A DNA stretch of 64,000 bases from CAUZIZ01 sp965218775 (GTDB taxonomy: Bacteria > Acidobacteriota > UBA6911 > RPQK01 > JAJDTT01). Below, piece after piece: positions 8,208 through 16,398 of this stretch. The translations under genes were made by a program, and so were the position numbers. Below the pieces are notes generated by a model. The model worked only from the letters and a program-made list of their open reading frames with translations, had not been told where the DNA came from and did not search any database. How positions within the stretch are numbered: the first letter of the stretch is position 1; every line of letters begins with the position of its first letter. The stretch is from contig CBDCLS010000004.1 in NCBI GenBank assembly GCA_965218775.1, forward strand, positions 806,001 to 870,000, given 5' to 3'.

Positions 8208-9368
8208 ATGTCCATCCCCAGAGAGCCGGCCTTCGACGACACCGAGTATCGACGACGACTCCAGCGAGTCCAGAGCTCGATGGCTGAGAGGGGACTGGAT
8301 GCCGTCCTGCTCTTCAGCCCGCACAACGTGTTCTACCTTTCCGGGATGGACTCGGAAAACCTGTTCGATTATCAATGTCTTCTGGTACCCCGAGACCGGG
8401 ATCCGATCCTGATTATCAGTCACTTCGAGAAAGCGTGCTCGGAGAACTCCTGCTGGCTCGAGACCGTTCGCGTCTACGGTCCCTTCGAAGATCCGATCGA
8501 TGCTACCCTCGACGCTGTCCGCGACCTGAAGCTCCAATCTGGGAGCCTCGGAATGGAGCGGCGCAGCCGGGGACTCTCGGTCGATTTCTACGATAAGATT
8601 CGGAGTCAACTCGACGGCGCCGCGCTCTCTGACGGATTCGGCCCGGTCGAGGAATCCCGACTCGTCAAATCCGAAGCCGAGATCGCCTACATGCGGAGGG
8701 CGGCTCAACTCACCGATCTGGGTGTGAACGCAGGCTACGAGGCGATGGCGAATGGAGTGCCGGACTACGAGATCGGCGCCGCAATCGTAGATGCGATGTA
8801 CCGGAACGGGGGCGACACCGTTTGCTGGGGACCCATCGTGGCAGCCGGTTATCGCTCCGGCTGCGCTCACAGTACCTTCAACGGACATCGTCTGAAGGAG
8901 GGAGAAACGATATTCCTAGAGGTCACCGGAGAGGTGACTCGGTACACGGCTCCCTTGATGAGAACTGCCGTCCTGGGGGAGCCCACCTCGGAGATGCGTC
9001 AGGTCGAGGATGCAGTCATGGCGGCCCTCGACGCCATTTTGGAGAACGCCCGTCCCGGGGCCATTCCCAGCGACGTTGCCGAAGCTGCGCGGAGTGCCCT
9101 GGATCCCATCCTGAAGGACTACGTCTTCCACTACAATTTCGGATACCCGGTCGGCATCGGCTATCCCCCCAGCTGGATCGAGGAACTCGATTACTTCATC
9201 CGAGACGGTAACGCCCGACCGCTGGAGGCGGGTATGCTCTTTCATCTCCCGATGTCGATTCGAAAGTATGGGGAGCATGCCGTCAACCTCAGCCATACAA
9301 TCCTGGTGGGAGAGGAGAGCACGGCACCCATTACCAGCACCCCCGCTCGCCTCCACCGGGTCACTTGA
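8208..9368 (+). CDS. M24 family (Xaa-Pro peptidase/DoeA-like) hydrolase lacking metal ligands
   Basis: 386 residues. The creatinase N-domain (LDAVLLFSPHNVFYLSGMD) is followed by the pita-bread M24 domain (EIAYMRRAAQLTD onwards). Metallopeptidases have D...D-H-E-E ligands. Here the 'lvDlGa.y.GY.sD.tRT' region reads IFLEVTGEVTRYTAPLMRT, replacing both Asp with Glu and Ala, and the final region is MLFHLPMSIRKYGEHAVNLSHTILV. This resembles the metal-independent creatinase/ectoine hydrolase DoeA branch, which cleaves C-N bonds of small molecules. The start was chosen for AGAAAGGAAATACC just upstream; an earlier in-frame ATG overlaps the previous gene. It probably forms a pair with the EutA-like gene. 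Confidence 0.8.
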   Translation: MSIPREPAFDDTEYRRRLQRVQSSMAERGLDAVLLFSPHNVFYLSGMDSENLFDYQCLLVPRDRDPILIISHFEKACSENSCWLETVRVYGPFEDPIDATLDAVRDLKLQSGSLGMERRSRGLSVDFYDKIRSQLDGAALSDGFGPVEESRLVKSEAEIAYMRRAAQLTDLGVNAGYEAMANGVPDYEIGAAIVDAMYRNGGDTVCWGPIVAAGYRSGCAHSTFNGHRLKEGETIFLEVTGEVTRYTAPLMRTAVLGEPTSEMRQVEDAVMAALDAILENARPGAIPSDVAEAARSALDPILKDYVFHYNFGYPVGIGYPPSWIEELDYFIRDGNARPLEAGMLFHLPMSIRKYGEHAVNLSHTILVGEESTAPITSTPARLHRVT

Positions 9369-9413
9369 TCTCCAAGCGCCCGCGATCTCGCTTCGTTTCT
9401 GCGCACTGTCCCT

Positions 9414-9419
9414 TATAAT
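9414..9419 (+). promoter_or_regulatory. -10 box (TATAAT), predicted leaderless start of tyrS
   Basis: A perfect TATAAT lies 8 bp before the tyrS ATG at 9428. Transcription normally starts about 7 bp after the box, at or next to the A of the ATG, and no Shine-Dalgarno sequence fits in between. The -35 region is weak. Confidence 0.6.
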
Positions 9420-9427
9420 GGCGGCCT

Positions 9428-10666
9428 ATGGATCACAAGGAGATGAGTCTCGACGCTCAAATCGCCTACCTGACCAAAGGCACCGAAGAAGTCCTCCTCG
9501 AGGGGGAACTTAGAGAGAAGCTGACGAAGGCTCGAAAAGCAGAGCGGCCATTGACCATCAAAGTAGGATTCGATCCCACGGCACCGGATCTCCACCTCGG
9601 GCATACGGTCCTTCTGCGCAAGATGCGTCACTTTCAAGATCTGGGACACCGTGTGGTCTTCCTGATTGGCGACTTCACCGGATTGATCGGGGATCCCACC
9701 GGTCGCAGCAAGACCCGTCCGGCGCTGACGCGCGACCAGATTCTCGAGAATGCCGAGACCTACAAGAACCAGGTTTTCAAGATACTTGATCCAGAGAAGA
9801 CGGTAATTGATTTCAACAGTCGTTGGCTGGAAACGCTCTCTTCCCAGGAGTGGATCCGTCTCTGTGCCAAATATACGGTCGCGCGAATGCTGGAGCGGGA
9901 CGACTTCTCGAAACGCATCCAGGCAGGCCAGCCCATTTCCATCCACGAGCTGCTCTATCCCCTTCTCCAGGCCTACGACAGCGTCTTCCTGGAAGCCGAT
10001 ATCGAGCTGGGCGGCACCGATCAGAGGTTCAATCTACTGGTGGGTCGAGACATCCAGAGAGAATACGGACAGTCACCCCAGGTTCTCCTCATGACACCCA
10101 TTCTGGAAGGACTGGATGGAAAGGAGAAGATGAGCAAGTCGCTGGGAAACTACATCGGCATCCAGGAACCCGCCGAGGACATGTACGGAAAGCTGATGTC
10201 CATTAGCGACGTGTTGATGTGGCGCTACTTCGAGCTGCTTACCGATCTATCCTATGACCAGATCGCTGAACTCAAGGCTGGGGTGGAAAAGGGCACGCGA
10301 CATCCAATGGCAGCGAAACAGGATCTAGCTGCGCGGATCACTCGCGACTTCCACAGTGAAGATGACCTGAAGTCTGCTCGAGACCACTTTGATCGGGTTT
10401 TTCGGCAGCGGGAAGAGCCGGAGGAGGTCCCCAACTTCAACCTCCCCGATCCGGGTGATTCGATTCAGCTTGCTGACCTGATTGTCCAGGCGTCTCTTGC
10501 CCAATCAAAGTCGGAAGCCCGGCGCCTGATTCAGCAGGGAGGCGTGTCCATCAATGGCGAAAAGGTCGTCAAACCCTTCATAGCGATCGACGCCGAATTG
10601 AAGCAGGGTTTCCTCTTGAGAGTCGGAAAGCTGAAATTCGCTCGAATTGCTCTAGGGACCGAATAG
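9428..10666 (+). CDS. tyrS: Tyrosyl-tRNA synthetase
   Basis: 412 residues of class I aminoacyl-tRNA synthetase that activates tyrosine with ATP and charges tRNA-Tyr in the cytoplasm. The HIGH-type motif is HLGH in APDLHLGHTVLL, the KMSKS loop is intact (DGKEKMSKSLGN), and tyrosine-site residues lie in LLQAYDSVFLEADIELGGTDQ. A C-terminal S4 RNA-binding domain (SKSEARRLIQQGGVSING) completes the protein. Length and motifs fit the TyrZ-like bacterial branch. The ATG follows a TATAAT box by 8 bp with no RBS, so the mRNA is probably leaderless. Five bases after the stop begins a MITE-like element. Confidence 0.97.
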   Translation: MDHKEMSLDAQIAYLTKGTEEVLLEGELREKLTKARKAERPLTIKVGFDPTAPDLHLGHTVLLRKMRHFQDLGHRVVFLIGDFTGLIGDPTGRSKTRPALTRDQILENAETYKNQVFKILDPEKTVIDFNSRWLETLSSQEWIRLCAKYTVARMLERDDFSKRIQAGQPISIHELLYPLLQAYDSVFLEADIELGGTDQRFNLLVGRDIQREYGQSPQVLLMTPILEGLDGKEKMSKSLGNYIGIQEPAEDMYGKLMSISDVLMWRYFELLTDLSYDQIAELKAGVEKGTRHPMAAKQDLAARITRDFHSEDDLKSARDHFDRVFRQREEPEEVPNFNLPDPGDSIQLADLIVQASLAQSKSEARRLIQQGGVSINGEKVVKPFIAIDAELKQGFLLRVGKLKFARIALGTE

Positions 10667-10671
10667 GCTCA

Positions 10672-10948
10672 CTAGTGCCCTGACACATAAATACTGCTAT
10701 GTTTGTGGCGAGCGCGACGGGTCGAGTTCGCGAAACGACGACGAACACCATGCCTGGCTATAGTGGAGAAGGAGTGACAAAGAAATCGGCCCGTCCCGTC
10801 GCCACCCGTAGGGCAGATGGGGGTTGTGGCCGATCTCTGCGTTGGTCGTCGTCGAAGATGGCCAAGCATCGTCTTCCTCCTCCCGCCTTGATCTCGCCTC
10901 ACAAGACCCATCTGCAAACATAGCAGTATTTATGTGTCAGGGCACTAG
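10672..10948. mobile_element. 277-bp MITE-like element with perfect 34-bp terminal inverted repeats
   Basis: The 34 bases at 10672-10705 are the exact reverse complement of 10915-10948, each outer end reading CTAGTGCCCTGACACATAAA. The inside has no credible gene and shows weaker extended pairing, so the whole element can fold back. CTAG at both ends may include a duplicated target (TA or CTAG), as in IS630- or IS5-type transposition, but because it is palindromic the exact ends are ambiguous. No matching transposase is in the window. Confidence 0.85.
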
Positions 10949-10980
10949 GAACCTTGCTGTTCCCGCTTCGATGCGGGCGC

Positions 10981-10986
10981 TATAAT
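10981..10986 (+). promoter_or_regulatory. -10 box (TATAAT), predicted leaderless start of the SDR gene
   Basis: GCTATAAT is followed 7 bp later by the ATG at 10994, with only a C-run between and no RBS. This is the same geometry as tyrS. The -35 region is not convincing. Confidence 0.6.
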
Positions 10987-10993
10987 CCCCCCC

Positions 10994-11761
10994 ATGACTC
11001 AGGAAGCTCCCACTCTTTTCATTACCGGCGGCGGGGTCGGCATGGGACGAAAGATCTCGTTGAGCTTCGCCAAGAAGGGTTACCGAGTAGCGGTCACAGG
11101 CATCGAAGGCAACGAAGAAACCGCCGGGGAAATCCGGAATCTGGGAAGCGACGCACTTGCTCTCTTTCTTGACCTGACCGACCCTCCGCAAGTGGACGCC
11201 GCGGTCGATCGGGTTATGGATGAATGGGGTCGAATCGACGTTCTGGTAAACAACTCCGGCATCGAAGGACCTACGGCCCCCCTGGTAGAGGTGTCGCCGG
11301 AGGAATGGAATCACACCCTGGCTGTCAACCTTACCGGCGCCTACCTCTGCGATCGGGCAATCGCTCCTCATATGATGGAGAGGAGGTCGGGCTGTATTCT
11401 TCACATCTCCTCGCTCGCGGGGCTGATAGCACTCTCCTTGCGGGCACCCTATGTGGTCTCCAAAGCAGCCATGGTGGGTCTCACTCCAACCCTGGCGGCT
11501 GAGCTGGGCCCCTACAATATCCGGGTAAATGCCATTTGTCCCGGACCGGTGGAGGGAGACCGCATCAGGAACGTCATCAAACATCGATCAGAGTCAACGG
11601 GGAAAAGTCTGGAAGACCTGGAAAGGGAGTTTATCGAAGCTTCCGTTTTGAAGCGTATGGTTCAGCCCGAAGACATCGCCAATATGGCCGTCTTCCTGGC
11701 TTCACCTGAAGCCAAAAACGTCACCGGCCAGACCATTCGTGTCTGCGGCGGCCAACTGTAG
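10994..11761 (+). CDS. SDR family NAD(P)-dependent oxidoreductase
   Basis: 255 residues of a classical short-chain dehydrogenase/reductase. It has the cofactor-binding TGGGVGMG (TGxxxGxG), NNSG after strand 4, catalytic Ser in HISSLAG, and YVVSK (YxxxK) as the catalytic Tyr/Lys. The C-terminus (VTGQTIRVCGGQL) is typical of the FabG-like branch. It would reduce or oxidise a hydroxyl/carbonyl group of an unknown small molecule in the cytoplasm. The next gene is a carboxymuconolactone-decarboxylase-family protein 44 bp downstream, so the two probably form an operon in a degradative pathway. Translation is predicted to start leaderless. Confidence 0.92.
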   Translation: MTQEAPTLFITGGGVGMGRKISLSFAKKGYRVAVTGIEGNEETAGEIRNLGSDALALFLDLTDPPQVDAAVDRVMDEWGRIDVLVNNSGIEGPTAPLVEVSPEEWNHTLAVNLTGAYLCDRAIAPHMMERRSGCILHISSLAGLIALSLRAPYVVSKAAMVGLTPTLAAELGPYNIRVNAICPGPVEGDRIRNVIKHRSESTGKSLEDLEREFIEASVLKRMVQPEDIANMAVFLASPEAKNVTGQTIRVCGGQL

Positions 11762-11805
11762 TCTGGATTTCGCACCGGGTCCGGATCATAGAACGAGGTG
11801 AACAA

Positions 11806-12204
11806 ATGAACAGGGATCGCGGTCTCACCGTGCTCAACGAGATGTTGGGCGAAGAGCAGGCGAAAAAGGTTCAACAGACCTGGGAGAAGATCTCTCCCGA
11901 CTTTGAGAGATACGTCATCGGTTTCCTCGCCGGGGAGATATGGCCCCGCCCCCAGCTCGACCGTAAAACCAGAAGCCTTTGTACGATCGCCGTGCTCGGG
12001 GCCCTAGGACGCGAGCGAGGACTGGACCTGAACATCCGGATGGCACTGAGAAACGGAGCCTCGCAGGAAGAGATTCTGGAAACGCTGCTGCATCTCGCTC
12101 CCTATGCAGGTTTTCCCGCAGCCTGGGAAGGCCTCGCCATGGCCAGCAGGATTTTCGCAGAGACCGAAGAGTCGAGCGGAGAGCAAGGCCAAGCTCAAAC
12201 TTGA
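11806..12204 (+). CDS. Carboxymuconolactone decarboxylase (CMD) family protein
   Basis: 132 residues, all alpha-helical by composition. GEIWPRPQLDRKTRSLCTIAVLGALGR and MALRNGASQEEILETLLHLAPYAGFPAAWEGL match the PcaC-like branch of the CMD/AhpD fold, acting on 4-carboxymuconolactone or acting as a relative of unknown substrate. It lacks the CxxC of AhpD peroxidase partners, so the lactone decarboxylase/hydrolase-like group is favoured. It follows the SDR gene closely and may be cotranscribed. AACGAGGTG precedes the ATG as an acceptable RBS. Confidence 0.85.
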   Translation: MNRDRGLTVLNEMLGEEQAKKVQQTWEKISPDFERYVIGFLAGEIWPRPQLDRKTRSLCTIAVLGALGRERGLDLNIRMALRNGASQEEILETLLHLAPYAGFPAAWEGLAMASRIFAETEESSGEQGQAQT

Positions 12205-12679
12205 ATAGTGAGCAGTGATGAAGTGAGCAGTGAGCAGTACCGGATACAGCCACAGCCAACAGTGTCGCGAACGGGTGGACTGCCAGTATGACGAGGCCAA
12301 GTCCGTCAGAGCCGCGAACGACGTGACTCGTTAGCAGTATGGGGCCAAGTTCCGGCCGTCGAGGACGACGAATGCGGGAGCGAGCCGGACAACAGCACAA
12401 TTCCCGTGTCCCCCTGTACGCATCCCCTTCAGGGATGAAATCCAAAGGCGGTGGGCTCTCCCAGGGTTGGGAAACCCTGGGCTGGAATACTCAATCCCGT
12501 TGGGATTGACCTCTATTTTGATTTCCTCTTGAAAGTCCTAAACAGGTACTTCGAAGTTTCTTTCTCGAATGGGGCCGACGCTCTGGGGGGGGAACTAGGC
12601 TGAAACTTCATTCGGTAGGAGCTCAGAATTTTCGTAGATTGTCGGACGTGGCCAGTGACGACACTGACTTTGCGTTGAC
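12205..12679. other. 475-bp gene-free region with degenerate repeats
   Basis: No credible gene was seen. It opens with GTGAGCAGTGA-type short tandem copies (about 12208-12237), holds three consecutive hairpins at 12421-12508, and has a ~45-bp stretch (about 12550-12597) whose reverse complement resembles 45537-45580 (shared ATTCGAGAAAGAAACTT). Confidence 0.6.
12421..12508. repeat. Cluster of three short palindromes
   Basis: Three hairpins occur within 90 bp: CATCCC/GGGATG at 12421-12437, CCCAGGGTT/AACCCTGGG at 12460-12481, and CAATCCC/GGGATTG at 12492-12508. The last motif partly recurs near 33717 (CCCGTTGGGATTG). This looks like a REP-type cluster rather than a terminator, since no T-run follows. 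Confidence 0.65.
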
Positions 12680-12866
12680 TAAGGGTCTGCGCAAAAATAA
12701 CTTGGCATTTTGGCATCTCATTTTCACACCATCTTCGGCCGCTCCTCAATCGCGAAATCCTCAACGTAGACCCGGCTACGCCTGCGGTTTCGCTCAATCG
12801 TTCGCGGCCAAATCTGGTGCAAATCTGAGCGCCAATTCTACCAAGTTATTCTTGCGCAGGCCCTAA
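12680..12866. mobile_element. 187-bp MITE, copy A (TAA target duplication)
   Basis: The ends are imperfect inverted repeats starting GGGTCTGCGCAAAAATAACT and flanked by TAA on both sides (CTAAG...CTAAG in the same orientation). The reverse complement of the element is nearly repeated at 29425-29611. Both copies contain an incidental ~60-codon frame, which I do not consider a gene. The TNA target duplication is the kind made by the IS1031 group of the IS5 family. Confidence 0.85.
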
Positions 12867-12947
12867 GTTTGAACCAATCGGAGAAACTGCGCATCTAACA
12901 GATGGTCTTTGAAGTATGATTCAAGCGTGACATCAGGGAGAAGACCC

Positions 12948-13634
12948 ATGTCCCTTCGCCTTCTTTTCTGTTTCTTGGCGTCTAGCCTCAGCTTCGGCCA
13001 GACGATCGACGAGACCGTTGTTCCCCGGAAGTCAGAGATCTTCATTCGACTGCAACGCAGCTTGAACACCAAGACCGCACAGACCGGAGACAAGTTCTCC
13101 AGCGTCGTAGAAGTTCCGGTCACCGTCGATGATCGTATTGTCATCCCGGTGGGAAGCTACATTATCGGATTCGTAGACAAGAGCAAGAAGCCAGGACGCC
13201 TTCGCGGCAAGGCCGAACTGACGCTGAGATTCGACACCGTGATCCTACCGACCGGGGTGACTCGATATATGCGGGCTGCAGTTCAATCGGCCGACGGCTA
13301 CGAAAGCGACCCCAGGAACGAAGACGGTGAGATCCGAGGCTCCGGCAGTCAGGCTGGCGAAACCGTTTCTGCGGCCGTCAGCGGCGCCATAACCGGCGCG
13401 ATCATCGGAACGGCGACGGGCGCCTATCGTGGATCCGCAGGCAGGGGGGCGGGTATTGGTACCGCTCTGGGTGCCGCCGGAGCCGGACTGATGGCCCTGC
13501 TCAAGAAGGGTCAGGAGGTGGCGCTTCCCAAAGGCACCTCACTCACCATTCAACTACTGGACGACCTGCATTTCGAGAAGCCGACACCCCATCGAACCGG
13601 CAAACAACTCGGTGGTAGTGAAGATCCTTCCTGA
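12948..13634 (+). CDS. Secreted glycine-zipper protein of unknown function
   Basis: 228 residues with a signal peptide (MSLRLLFCFLASSLSFGQ). The N-terminal half (IFIRLQRSLNTKTAQTGDKFSSVVEVPVTVDDRIVIPVGSYIIGFV) is a beta-rich domain resembling TrbI/conjugal 'VirB10-like' or surface proteins common in Acidobacteria. Residues ~140-185 form a glycine zipper (AAVSGAITGAIIGTATGAYR and GAGIGTALGAAGAGLMALL) that could insert in or pack against the outer membrane. I do not recognise a characterised homologue. The start was chosen for GGGAGAAG upstream and for the signal peptide. The gene stands alone, downstream of MITE copy A. Confidence 0.75.
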   Translation: MSLRLLFCFLASSLSFGQTIDETVVPRKSEIFIRLQRSLNTKTAQTGDKFSSVVEVPVTVDDRIVIPVGSYIIGFVDKSKKPGRLRGKAELTLRFDTVILPTGVTRYMRAAVQSADGYESDPRNEDGEIRGSGSQAGETVSAAVSGAITGAIIGTATGAYRGSAGRGAGIGTALGAAGAGLMALLKKGQEVALPKGTSLTIQLLDDLHFEKPTPHRTGKQLGGSEDPS

Positions 13635-13660
13635 AGATCTCCCACACCTAACTCTATTGG

Positions 13661-13852
13661 CTAGGAGCCTGTCCGAGTAATGGTCCGGCCTCGTCCTTCG
13701 AAGCGATAAGCTGAGATGAGGAACCAGGCAATGATGGCAAGGACCAGCAGACAAATTCCTTTGACGATCCAGGGGTTTCCGAAAAACGTATAGATCGCGC
13801 CGGTTCCGCTGGAGGTGAACTCTTCCCACAAGCGTAAGGGACTCGAATTCAT
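13661..13852 (-). CDS. Small single-pass membrane protein coupled to amt
   Basis: 63 residues with one hydrophobic helix (PWIVKGICLLVLAIIAWFLISAYRF) between a short polar N-terminus and a basic tail. The RBS TAGGAG contains the TAG stop of the upstream amt gene, and the ATG is 12 bp past that stop, so translation is likely coupled. Its role is unknown; a small subunit or modulator of the transporter is a guess. The tight coupling supports it being a real gene. Confidence 0.65.
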   Translation of the reverse strand: MNSSPLRLWEEFTSSGTGAIYTFFGNPWIVKGICLLVLAIIAWFLISAYRFEGRGRTITRTGS

Positions 13853-13864
13853 CAGCAGCTACTC

Positions 13865-15151
13865 CTAGTCATTGGCCAGGGTGAGCTCCCCGGCAGGCAC
13901 CACTCCCTCGATGCCAAGTTCGGCGATATCGAGGCCCTTCAGTTCGTCCTCGCGGGGTACCCGCAGTCGACCCGTCAGCCTCAGAATCAAGCTGAGAAGA
14001 TAGCCGGGAATAAAACCGACCGCGGCCATGACCAGCATGCCCAGGAGCTGGCCCCCTAGCGAAGTTTTGAGGCCGTGCTGGGGATATCCAGTGGCGAAGA
14101 GACCCATTGCCAGCATCGACCAGAGTCCAGCTCCGCCGTGGACAGCGATGGCGCCGACTGCGTCGTCGATTCCCTTCCGCTCCAGGAAACTACCGAAACG
14201 TACCACGATCATGCCGCCTGCAAAGCCAATCAGGTACCCAAGTCCTGGATGGTAGACGTCCACCCCCGAGGCGATCGAGATCATGCCGGCTAATCCACCG
14301 CTGATGGTCCAATAGGGCTCACCACGAGACATGATGAATGCACCCATTGCGCCACCCGCGAATCCCATTGTCACCGTGAAGGCCAGGGAGCTGAGCGTCA
14401 TGGGTGTGAGATAGATGCTCATCCAGGGCCCGGTGGTCTGAAAGACAGCGCAGGCAGCGTAGAACGCATAGAAACCAGTGAAAATCAGCATCAGACCAAG
14501 CATCGTCAAAGGAAGATTGTGGGGAAGGATGACCTGGGGCTTTCCTCGATCATCGTACTTCCCAATTCGGGCTCCCAGGTTCAAGAGCACGCCGAACGTG
14601 AAGGCCGCCGCAACAGTATGAACACAACCTCCGGCTCCCCAGTCATGAAAACCGAACTTGGTATAGAGCCAGGCAGTGTCACTCCAGCCCCAGGCGGCAG
14701 CCAGGATCCAGATCACGGAACCCAGCACCATCGCCAGAAACAGATAGGCCCCCAACTGAATGCGCTCAATCACGGCCCCTGACATGATTGAAGCAGTGGT
14801 AAAGGAAAAGAGCAGGAAAGCGAACCAGAAGACACCGGTTAAGTTGTCTTGCAGGTTCGGCCCCATGTTGGCACTCCAGGGTAGAGCGGCCGCCGTGAGC
14901 TCATTGCTCAGGGGCACGATGCCTTGGGGAAAGGCGTAGTAGATCCACCAGCCGAAGAGAAAGAACGCGGGCGTCACTACGGCGCAGGTGAGCAGGTTTT
15001 TCATCATGGTCATGAGCACGTTCTTGCGCCGCGTTACACCGGCTTCGTAGACCATGAATCCGGCGTGAATCAACCACATCAATACGCCGGTCCAGAAGTA
15101 GAAGGTTTCGATCGTCTTCTTCGCGAACAGCTCGATGTTGTCTGGACTCAC
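13865..15151 (-). CDS. amt: Ammonium transporter (Amt/MEP/Rh family)
   Basis: 428 residues with about eleven transmembrane segments. Conserved Amt features include the two pore histidines (GGCVHTVAAAFTFG and AIAVHGGAGLWSMLAMG) and IHAGFMVYEAGVTRRKN in the first helices. It conducts ammonium/ammonia across the cytoplasmic membrane. The GTG at 15151 is preferred over a GTG sixteen codons upstream because AAGGAGG lies 8 bp before it. No P-II (glnK) gene accompanies it, which is unusual since amtB-glnK pairs are common; a 63-residue membrane protein is coupled downstream instead. Confidence 0.95.
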   Translation of the reverse strand: MSPDNIELFAKKTIETFYFWTGVLMWLIHAGFMVYEAGVTRRKNVLMTMMKNLLTCAVVTPAFFLFGWWIYYAFPQGIVPLSNELTAAALPWSANMGPNLQDNLTGVFWFAFLLFSFTTASIMSGAVIERIQLGAYLFLAMVLGSVIWILAAAWGWSDTAWLYTKFGFHDWGAGGCVHTVAAAFTFGVLLNLGARIGKYDDRGKPQVILPHNLPLTMLGLMLIFTGFYAFYAACAVFQTTGPWMSIYLTPMTLSSLAFTVTMGFAGGAMGAFIMSRGEPYWTISGGLAGMISIASGVDVYHPGLGYLIGFAGGMIVVRFGSFLERKGIDDAVGAIAVHGGAGLWSMLAMGLFATGYPQHGLKTSLGGQLLGMLVMAAVGFIPGYLLSLILRLTGRLRVPREDELKGLDIAELGIEGVVPAGELTLAND

Positions 15152-15223
15152 CGACGAAGCCTCCTTCCCCCAATCGACGCAGAACCGAAGGGCGAGCACA
15201 GGGGGGGTGTGACTGTTCTGGGG

Positions 15224-16306
15224 CTATTCGAACAGAACCTTCTGTCGTCCCCTACCTGGACACCGGAACGCTGCAGTCGAGAGCTGGTTCCGCTTCCGAC
15301 TCAGCCCGGCCCTTCGGCACGCTTTCTCGAATAGGTCTTGAATATGACCGGCGTAGATTCCCTGTCCCTTCATACGAGTGTGGAACTTTGAATCGTATAG
15401 ATTGCCATCCCTTCCGTCCCGCACTCGATTTAAAACTCGTTCCCGGCGATCAGGAAAATGCCTGAGCAGCCAGTCGCTGAACAGGTCTTTGACCCCGTGG
15501 GGCAGCCGAAGAAAGATATAGGCGGCCTGGGTAGCTCCCGCACTGGCCGCTGCCTGTAGGATCGACGGGATCTCGTGATCGGTCAATCCAGGCACGACGG
15601 GAGCCACCATGACCCCGACGGGAATCCCCTTCCGAGAGAGCTCTTCAATGGCTGCCAGCCGCCGCTCGGGAGTCGAGGCGCGGGGCTCCATCAGCCGCTG
15701 CAGGCCTGGATCGAGGCTGGTAATCGAGAGATTGACCGCGGCGGCTCCATCGCTTGCTAGTTCTGCCAACAGGTCAGCATCGCGCGTGACCAGATGATTC
15801 TTTGTCACCATGGCCACAGGATTGCGAAACTCGCACAGGACTCGAAGGCAGCGCCGAGTGAGTCCGAGCTCTCGCTCGACGGGCTGGTAGGGATCAGTGA
15901 CGCCGCACATGGCGATGAGCTTCGGCTTCCACTTCGGAGACATCAGCTCCCGACGCAACAACTCAGGGGCGTCGTGCTTCACTAGAATGCGGGTCTCGAA
16001 GTCCAAACCCGCCGAGAATCCCAGATACTCGTGGGTTGGTCGAGCGTAGCAATAGACGCAGCCGTGCTCACACCCTCTATAAGGATTCAAGCTGTACTCG
16101 AAACCTACATCTGGGCTGTCGTTGCGTGTGATGATGCTCTTACTGCTGTCGTTGATGAGTTCGGTCGGAGGTCGAGAATCCTCACTTTCGTGCGGCTCCG
16201 GAATAAGATGGATGGCGTCGAACCGGTTCGGGGGATTGGCGGCGGCACCTCGCCCACGAATCGTGCTTCGGTCTTTCTCGCGTTTGTAGGTTATCCTGGT
16301 ATTCAC
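15224..16306 (-). CDS. PA0069-family radical SAM protein
   Basis: 360 residues. NPYRGCEHGCVYCYARPTHE carries the CxxxCxxC cluster that binds the 4Fe-4S used to cleave S-adenosylmethionine, and the RGRGAAANPPNRF N-terminus is characteristic of the PA0069/SplB-like family. Downstream motifs (MCGVTDPYQPVERELGLTR, VTKNHLVTRD) also fit. The substrate of this widespread family is unknown. The predicted start is a GTG with AAGG-rich sequence upstream. It lies between the Sfp-type gene and amt in a codirectional minus-strand run, with no obvious functional link. Confidence 0.92.
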   Translation of the reverse strand: MNTRITYKREKDRSTIRGRGAAANPPNRFDAIHLIPEPHESEDSRPPTELINDSSKSIITRNDSPDVGFEYSLNPYRGCEHGCVYCYARPTHEYLGFSAGLDFETRILVKHDAPELLRRELMSPKWKPKLIAMCGVTDPYQPVERELGLTRRCLRVLCEFRNPVAMVTKNHLVTRDADLLAELASDGAAAVNLSITSLDPGLQRLMEPRASTPERRLAAIEELSRKGIPVGVMVAPVVPGLTDHEIPSILQAAASAGATQAAYIFLRLPHGVKDLFSDWLLRHFPDRRERVLNRVRDGRDGNLYDSKFHTRMKGQGIYAGHIQDLFEKACRRAGLSRKRNQLSTAAFRCPGRGRQKVLFE

Positions 16307-16398
16307 CTTTTCTTCACCTTATCCTACCATGAAGCGACGACAACCTGAGGATTCCTCTCCCGATCCGGCTTCCAAAGCGTAGAACAGGCACGGCACGG

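Noticed and set aside
12639..12866. 65-75-codon frames on opposite strands at 12639 and 29425 with the same peptide
   Set aside because: They are contained in the two MITE copies and have no RBS; the similarity is DNA repeat identity, not protein conservation.
15152..15199. Earlier GTG start for amt
   Set aside because: No RBS precedes it, whereas AAGGAGG is placed correctly for the GTG at 15151.
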